Positions 61,622-64,000 of a stretch of DNA of 64,000 nucleotides are shown here, in pieces; position 1 is the first letter of the stretch, and every line of letters begins with the position of its first letter. Location of the stretch: NCBI RefSeq assembly GCF_001676725.1, contig NZ_CP016172.1, positions 1,922,001 to 1,986,000 on the forward strand. Reading direction: 5' to 3'. The notes under the pieces were generated by a model. The model had not been told where the DNA came from and ran no database searches. It worked only from the letters and a program-made list of their open reading frames with translations. The DNA is from Bordetella flabilis (GTDB lineage Bacteria; Pseudomonadota; Gammaproteobacteria; Burkholderiales; Burkholderiaceae_B). A program made the translations under genes and the position numbers.

Positions 61622-61918
61622 ATGATCCGATGGCACCATGTGGCAAACGGCGTAATGCGCGGTAGTCCTTTTGTCCTGCAGATCGCGTCGGCAAAAGGCG
61701 GCTTCGTGGGACGGGGGGCGGTTGAAGGTACGGCGCCGCTGGACGACCCAACGGTCTTTCCGAACGAGCAGGCCGCCGTCGGCGCGGCCGCGGCGCGCGT
61801 CTATGCCTACGCGCATGCCAAGGCATGTGGCCGGCCGGCGCAACCCTATACACGGTCGGACGCCGCTCAGGGCGAGGACGACGTCGCGCAGCGGACCGCG
61901 GGATTCAACCCGATCTGA
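61622..61918 (+). CDS. Small hypothetical protein
   Basis: 98 residues from ATG 61622 after a GGGGAGG SD. It has an alternating beta-like start (IRWHHVANGVMRGSPFVLQI) and an Ala-rich helix (AAVGAAAARVYAYAHAKA). No family recognised. It lies 55 bases before the RidA gene in the same direction. Confidence 0.55.
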   Translation: MIRWHHVANGVMRGSPFVLQIASAKGGFVGRGAVEGTAPLDDPTVFPNEQAAVGAAAARVYAYAHAKACGRPAQPYTRSDAAQGEDDVAQRTAGFNPI

Positions 61919-61973
61919 ACCCCGCTCCAACCCGGTATGATCGGCGCATATTCTGCTCGTCCGGACTTTTCCC

Positions 61974-62354
61974 ATGATCGAACACATACAGACCGCCGCG
62001 GCGCCGCTGCCCGCGGGCCACTACAGCCAGGCCATCAAGGCAAACGGGTTTGTCTACGTCTCCGGGCAATTGCCTTTTGCGCCGGGCGCGCAGCGCGTCA
62101 TGCCCCCGGGCATCGCGGCGCAGGCACGCCAATGCCTGGAGAACCTGGCGGCCATCCTTGCGGCGGCCGGTACGTCGTTGGATCAACTTGCCAGCGTGCA
62201 AATCTTTATTCCAGACGTGTCGCTATGGCCGGAGGTCAATTCTGTTTATGAGGCATTCATGGGCAAGGCTCGTCCGGCCCGGACCGTGGTGCCCACCGGC
62301 GCGCTGCATCATGGCGCGCTGATCGAATTGAACGCCGTCGCGGTCTGCCCGTGA
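61974..62354 (+). CDS. RidA (YjgF/YER057c/UK114) family deaminase
   Basis: 126 residues. RidA core: GHYSQAIKANGFVYVSGQLP and the conserved Arg in KARPARTVVPTGAL with the C-terminal IELNAVAV. RidA enzymes hydrolyse reactive enamine/imine intermediates. It overlaps the GTPase gene by four bases (GTGA at 62351-62354). Confidence 0.94.
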   Translation: MIEHIQTAAAPLPAGHYSQAIKANGFVYVSGQLPFAPGAQRVMPPGIAAQARQCLENLAAILAAAGTSLDQLASVQIFIPDVSLWPEVNSVYEAFMGKARPARTVVPTGALHHGALIELNAVAVCP

Positions 62355-63385
62355 GCGCATCCAGCATTGCCGATACGCGCATCGGCGTCACCGTCGTGAC
62401 GGGGTTTCTCGGCAGTGGCAAGACCACCTTGTTGAACCGCATGATCGCCACGCCGCGCTTCGCGCGAGCGGCAGTCGTCATCAATGAATTCGGGGCGGTC
62501 GGCATCGACCACCATCTGGTCCGCCATGTGACGGATACGGTGCGCGTCGTCGAAGGGGGCTGCATCTGCTGCATGGTGCGCGGCGGCGTCGCGGACACCT
62601 TGCGCGATCTATTCCTTCTGGCCGTACGGCGCGCCATCCAGCCTTTTGGCCATGTCCTTATCGAGACCAGCGGGCTGGCCAGCCCCGCACCCATCCTGTT
62701 CACCCTGCGGCATGACGCTTTCCTGGCAGAGCGCTATGTCTACAACGGGACCATCACGGTCGCCGATGCGCAGCATGTCGCCGCGCAGATACGGCAGCAG
62801 CCCGAGGCGGCGCAGCAGCTGGCGTTGGCCGACGAGATCGCGATCAGCAAGGCCGATCTGGCGTCGACGGCACAAGTGCAAGCGGCCACGGATGCCGTCC
62901 TGCGCCTGAACCCCGCGGCCCAAGTCCATGTGTTGGCGCGCGAGGCCGCGCTGCCGGCCGGCCTGCTGGCCGACCGTCTGTATCGCGGACCGCGTGCGCC
63001 GGAAGAGGGAAGTGCCTGGCTGGCGCGCTACGGCGCCCCACGGGCGCTGGCGGGGCCGCGCGCCGAACGGGAATCGGCGCCCCATGAGGTCGCCGTTGCA
63101 ACGCTGGTCCTGCCCGGCGCCGTGCCGCGGGCAGTTTTCCTGCGTGGCATTGCGTCCCTGCAGGGAGAACTGGGCGACGCCTTGTTGAGGATGAAGGGAC
63201 TGGTCCTTTTCGAGGGCGATGCAGGGCCCAGCGCGGTGCACGCGGTTCACGACCAGCTCTATCCGCCCGTTCCGCTGGCGGACTGGCCGGATGAGGAAAC
63301 CGAACCCCGCCTGATCTTCATCGCCCGTGGGGTGGATGAAAACGCGCTCTATATATGCGCGAGGCAGCACTTGCGGGGCAATTAG
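62351..63385 (+). CDS. COG0523/CobW family GTPase
   Basis: 344 residues, GTG start 62351. G1 VTGFLGSGKTTLLNR, the metal-binding CxCC at 71-74 (EGGCICCMVRGG), G3-like ETSG, G4 SKAD, and a C-terminal CobW_C domain (LVLPGAVPRAVFLRGI). COG0523 GTPases deliver or handle zinc, cobalt or iron. The RidA coupling is unusual; a metal-enzyme target is not evident. Confidence 0.92.
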   Translation: MSASSIADTRIGVTVVTGFLGSGKTTLLNRMIATPRFARAAVVINEFGAVGIDHHLVRHVTDTVRVVEGGCICCMVRGGVADTLRDLFLLAVRRAIQPFGHVLIETSGLASPAPILFTLRHDAFLAERYVYNGTITVADAQHVAAQIRQQPEAAQQLALADEIAISKADLASTAQVQAATDAVLRLNPAAQVHVLAREAALPAGLLADRLYRGPRAPEEGSAWLARYGAPRALAGPRAERESAPHEVAVATLVLPGAVPRAVFLRGIASLQGELGDALLRMKGLVLFEGDAGPSAVHAVHDQLYPPVPLADWPDEETEPRLIFIARGVDENALYICARQHLRGN

Positions 63386-64000
63386 CGCGAGGTTTTCCCC
63401 CTATAGGCGCGTTAATGTGGGTATAATTTACGAGTTCCTGCAGGCGGTTTGGCTTGATTACAGACGGCCAGGACGGGCATCCATCGGATAGGTTCGACCG
63501 GACAGGCTCCGGTTTCCCAGGCATGCTTCGGCCGCTTTCGCCTTTTCCGTCCACACGCAGGTTAGTCGGCAATAAAAAGACGCTCCGTTGATCGGGGTAG
63601 CGCCGGACGGCTCAGTTCAATCTTTACAGCACCGCGCCAAGTCGCCCGTATCCCGGGCGCGCAGGCACTGTCCGCTCCGTCGTTCATTGCCTTATCGTTC
63701 CTTTTCGGCTTTGTGGCTCGCGGCGGCGTATACGCTGCCTGACCGCATGGGTATCGCAGACCAGCCGTGTTGGCCGAGGTTCTTTTGCTAGCGTTTTTCA
63801 GGTTCGAGCCGCATGCCGCGGCTGCTTCCGCACAGACTCGCGTTCACGCCGTGGCGGCTTCAGCGCCCCGCAAGGGCGGCGTGCGAGTGCGGTTTGCCCG
63901 CGAACGTCGTTCGGGCGTCCGGCGAGAGGCCGTGGCCTGTAGGGGCGCGTGTGAGGTCGGCGCGCTGCTTCTGCTCGGCGCGCTTGTGGTCTGGCTTATG
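63386..64000 (+). other. Right-edge stretch without a supported gene
   Basis: A perfect TATAAT at 63422-63427 may be a promoter -10, although no good -35 lies 16-18 bases upstream. Past it is a long leader-like region. From GTG 63767 a frame stays open to the window end (starting VLAEVLLLAFFRFEP and ending in a hydrophobic stretch GALLLLGALVVWLM), which could be the start of a membrane protein continuing outside. I cannot assign it. Confidence 0.3.
63422..63427 (+). promoter_or_regulatory. Possible promoter -10 box
   Basis: TATAAT in a GC-rich setting, 37 bases after the CobW-like gene; the -35 is not recognisable. Confidence 0.35.

Noticed and set aside
61202..61987. Long N-terminal extension of the binding protein at 60179-61201
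   Set aside because: ATG 61201 has a strong SD and starts a normal signal peptide; the extension would be antisense to the small gene at 61622.
1..64000. CRISPR arrays, intact insertion sequences, prophage
   Set aside because: No regularly spaced repeats, transposase or phage structural genes were seen.

Overview
The window is a GC-rich betaproteobacterial chromosome segment, most likely from Bordetella or a close Alcaligenaceae relative. I infer this from gene content and style, not from a search. The signs are a Bug (TctC-like) solute-binding protein, many LysR and GntR catabolic regulators, the core order rplS - CoA pyrophosphatase - rsgA - M48 peptidase - orn, and a paaABCDE-paaN-paaG-paaI-paaK phenylacetate cluster behind a divergent paaX. 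Genes are densely packed, with ATGA, GTGA and TGATG stop/start overlaps inside operons.

Region 1 (1-7,020) is core: the C-terminal part of cysN, a radical SAM protein whose start is covered by a perfect LexA-type box, a small membrane protein, rplS with its own promoter and long leader, a Nudix CoA pyrophosphatase, rsgA, an M48 peptidase and orn. Region 2 (7,000-16,290) is the phenylacetyl-CoA pathway: PaaABCDE epoxidase, PaaG isomerase, PaaN aldehyde dehydrogenase, PaaI thioesterase and PaaK ligase, under PaaX. Region 3 (16,410-23,010) holds a MATE exporter with a GT-C glycosyltransferase, rpmE2, radC, fkpB-ispH and maiA. Region 4 (23,040-27,390) is a hexarate unit: garD and kdgD diverge from a perfect palindrome, followed by a beta-hydroxyacid dehydrogenase and a HutC-type GntR regulator. 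Region 5 (27,610-33,640) has a membrane protein, a CinA-type amidase, a DUF421 protein, recQ with an unusual C-terminus, a LysR/tautomerase pair and tRNA-Thr(CGT).

Region 6 (33,890-38,810) is GntR - DUF2848 - amidase - MFS transporter, then a PGDYG-domain protein. tRNA-Asn(GTT) follows, then a sparse, apparently lower-GC stretch (39,130-41,900) with a Bug protein and two small unknown proteins, possibly an island remnant. Region 7 (41,913-49,484) is a seven-gene minus-strand operon: an aconitase-type LeuC/LeuD-like pair, a PEP mutase/isocitrate lyase superfamily enzyme that lacks the KRCGH loop, and a complete NitT/TauT-type ABC importer with two different permeases, diverging from a LysR gene. 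Region 8 (49,495-54,503) puts a FUSC exporter, a PoxB-like enzyme, an S53 peptidase and a small coiled-coil protein in one minus-strand run. Region 9 (54,827-61,201) is a second NitT/TauT operon carrying two paralogous binding proteins, an SDR and an SMP-30 lactonase. The right edge has a small unknown protein, a RidA protein, a COG0523/CobW GTPase and an unassigned promoter-bearing stretch.

The best candidates for undescribed biology are the LeuCD-like/PEPM/ABC operon with its translated leader, the two-binding-protein ABC operon, the DUF2848-amidase-MFS unit and the LexA-controlled radical SAM gene. No CRISPR array, intact insertion sequence or prophage was seen.
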